Part shown: positions 61,613 through 64,000 of the stretch, in pieces | Layout: the number at the start of each line of letters is the position of its first letter | Position numbering within the stretch: position 1 is the first letter of the stretch | NCBI RefSeq assembly: GCF_963675165.1 | Contig: NC_087389.1 | Location: 4,696,620 to 4,760,619 of the forward strand | DNA length: 64,000 nucleotides | Direction of reading: 5' to 3' | Origin: Halichondria panicea | Lineage: Eukaryota > Porifera > Demospongiae > Suberitida > Halichondriidae | The notes under the pieces: model-generated | Database searches by the model: none | Told to the model about the DNA's origin: nothing | What the model saw: the letters and a program-made list of their open reading frames with translations, nothing else | Made by a program: the position numbers and the translations under genes

Positions 61613-64000
61613 CACCAATCGCTCTACCCCTGCTGTGCATTGCATGGGGTAAAAATTAATGTGCTATACGTGCACTTACGTCAAATAGTTCAGCCATCTC
61701 AACCATTTTTGACAGTAACGTATCCCACAGTTTGTAGAAAACACGGGTTATCTATAGATTGAAACGATAGTGTAAAATGATGCCCATCATGATAAAAATA
61801 GCTAGACTTACCTCTCTATTTTGTGGAGGTAAACACGTTCTCTCCCACTCATTTAGCACTGCAGTTTTTCGTGATTCTTCAAAGGCCTGTACTTAAAATA
61901 ATGAATTAAAATGATGAAAAAATATATACCTCCAAGTTTTCGTTGCACATATGTATCAACTCTTTGCTCACAGGATTACCACAGAGATCAATGTCACAAT
62001 GGTTCGCGGTACCGAAAACCTTCAAACTAGGGAACAGCTCTGGTAGACACTCAGTAAGAGCTATTACTCCATCATCATCAATGCAGTTGTCTCTGAGATC
62101 CAATTCATTTAAATTCTTACATATTACATTAGCAGACTTGAGATGGTGGATAACCATTATGATGTCGGCAGAGGTGAGAGAACAACAGTCAAAGCAGATA
62201 AGTTTTTCTAGTGATTGAAATGCTTGAAGAAACATTGCCAATAAAAGAGTTCTAGCCATTCCACTGAAATTAGAGCCAGTCAAGTACAAACTTGTTAAGC
62301 ATTTTAGGTAGAGATTCAACATCTCACAAGTGATTGTGTATTGAGATTCTGGGTGAAATGAAGTGGTAGGATGGGTAGCCGATAAATCTACGTGACGCAA
62401 TCGTAACGAAATGTTTTCCACAACTGATGAAATTAAACCAAAATTGTTACAAGAGAGGTCCAAGTATTCCAGGTCAGCACAGTGAGAGGCAATGGACTGT
62501 AAGAGGGTTGTCAGTAGAGCTTCATTGACGTCAGCATCATCAGTGAGGGTATTGGAGAGCCCCAGTTCCAACAGGTTGATAAGAGCACCAGACTGTACAG
62601 CTGTCTCTAATGACTGCATGCCAGACACTCCAAGAGGATTGTGAGATAAGTACAGTGTTGTGAGGCTCGTACAAGATGTGTGCATGAATGGAAGACATGA
62701 CGTCAGTGAAGTTATTATTATACAACGAGAGGTGGTCTAATGTTGTAAAGGCTGCTGAGGCTCTCTTGAATAGATCAGAGACACTTTTGTCAGACAACTT
62801 AGTCTGCCTGAGGGATAACTGTCGGACTTGAAGTCTATCTTCAGCCTTTGAAAGTATGTTTGTTAGTTCCGTAAGCAACTTATCTCGAATGCACAATTAC
62901 CTATTCTGATTTCCATATCATCACATTGCGTCATGTGACGAAGGATATAGAAACAAGCTTCATAGTCAAAAGGGCCGTCCCAGGAACTGATTAATTCATA
63001 TTGACCAACCAATTCACAAATTTTAATAGCAAAGCCAGGATTGGAAACTTCGAATGCTACATGACAAAAGAAGGGCGCTGGATTATTTTGCTTTACAACT
63101 ACCAGAAATTGATCCATCAAACTATCATTTAAACAGATGATTTTATCACTATGACTACCATTGTGTTTACTAGCAAGACCAAACATAAATCTCCACACCA
63201 TGTCAAACCGGCTACTGTCAGCACGAGCCTTAACAATCCTCAGTTTCTCTTTATTGGGTAGAGTAGCAAGATGGAGGGCAGCCAGAAACTCCTGGATGGT
63301 CAGGTGAGCAAAGTGAAAAGACAGACCGTGACCACCAGGTAGAAGTGATAGTGCAGACTGCAACAGACCAAAGCACTGCAATTTGTCACCAACTTCGGGT
63401 AAGTGAGAGGACAATTCAGCTTCTGAGAAAACCAGCTGATCAAGTAACAAGCATTCGTAGGCAAACTCACAGATCAACCAGAACGTGTCTTGTAGATCTT
63501 TCGGAATCTCATCAAAACTATTGAGGCCAATAGGACAATCAGGAAAATGTTTTTGGATATTGCGAAGGATAATGTTAAGAACGATTTGAGTGTACAGCTC
63601 AGTTAACGTATGAGGAAGCTTTTGGTCTAAAATATGCCACAAGTTACAAACAATGCCACAATTGAGGGGCACAGAACACACACTCTGAATGACTGGGTTG
63701 TTCTCAAGCTGCTCGATAAGAGAAGAAGCTTTCTCTGGGAATTGCTCAAACTCTGATTTTATGTACTGCTTGATATTTTCCTCGTTAAAACCAACTACCT
63801 CAACCAAACGGTCCACAGAAGGAAGGTCGTGAAGAGGAGCTGAAGCAGAAGGTCGTGAGGTGAGGAGAACAGAAGCAAATGGAAGAACATCACCAAAAAC
63901 AAGGTTGTATAAAAAGGACACTTTGGACTGGTTTTCATCACTGAGTTCGTCCCAGCCATCAGCTATGATGAGGACACCTTCTCCCTCTCTATCCTCCAAC

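Overview
The window looks like genomic DNA of an early-branching animal, most likely a demosponge (inference). It is AT-rich, its coding exons are joined by short GT-AG introns (often 43-500 bp), it carries two ordinary animal housekeeping genes, and it holds tandem families of NACHT-LRR and ankyrin-ROCO genes with Death domains, a receptor repertoire known to be expanded in sponges and other invertebrates. Species was not determined. Nothing points to bacterial, organellar or viral DNA. || Layout. 1-5000: nongenic DNA built largely from nested inverted-repeat elements. 5023-34010: three tandem plus-strand copies of a giant gene for ankyrin repeats, a four-CxxC (zinc-type) insert, more ankyrin repeats, ROC GTPase, COR and a C-terminal Death-like domain, resembling DAPK1 without its kinase. 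Copy 1 (5023-11434) is intact. Copy 2 (16791-23621) is a pseudogene with several stops and frameshifts. Copy 3 (27101-34010) is complete except for one in-frame TGA. A 3.75-kb insertion bounded by inverted repeats and carrying two broken reverse-transcriptase ORFs separates the duplicated upstream region of copy 2 from its coding part. || 34457-45899: two conserved genes, head to head, sharing a 208-bp promoter: SSR4 (TRAP-delta, minus strand, 6 exons) and GRIPAP1 (GRASP-1, plus strand, 28 exons). The shared promoter holds two DR1-type nuclear-receptor sites. || 46040-64000: three tandem minus-strand NLR genes with the unusual order NACHT, LRR, linker, C-terminal Death domain, each of seven exons with matching intron phases. 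NLR1 and NLR2 are intact; NLR3 runs off the right edge and carries several frameshifts. The gaps between NLR2 and NLR3, and the NLR3 introns, hold hAT-like, pogo-like and foldback elements. || How it fits together (inference): the two receptor families sit on either side of the housekeeping pair, both end in Death-type domains, and both show birth-and-death evolution (intact, nearly intact and dead copies side by side). This is what would be expected of an innate-immune or cell-death receptor cluster. Gene models rest on exon phases and splice signals checked by eye; no alignment or database search was run.
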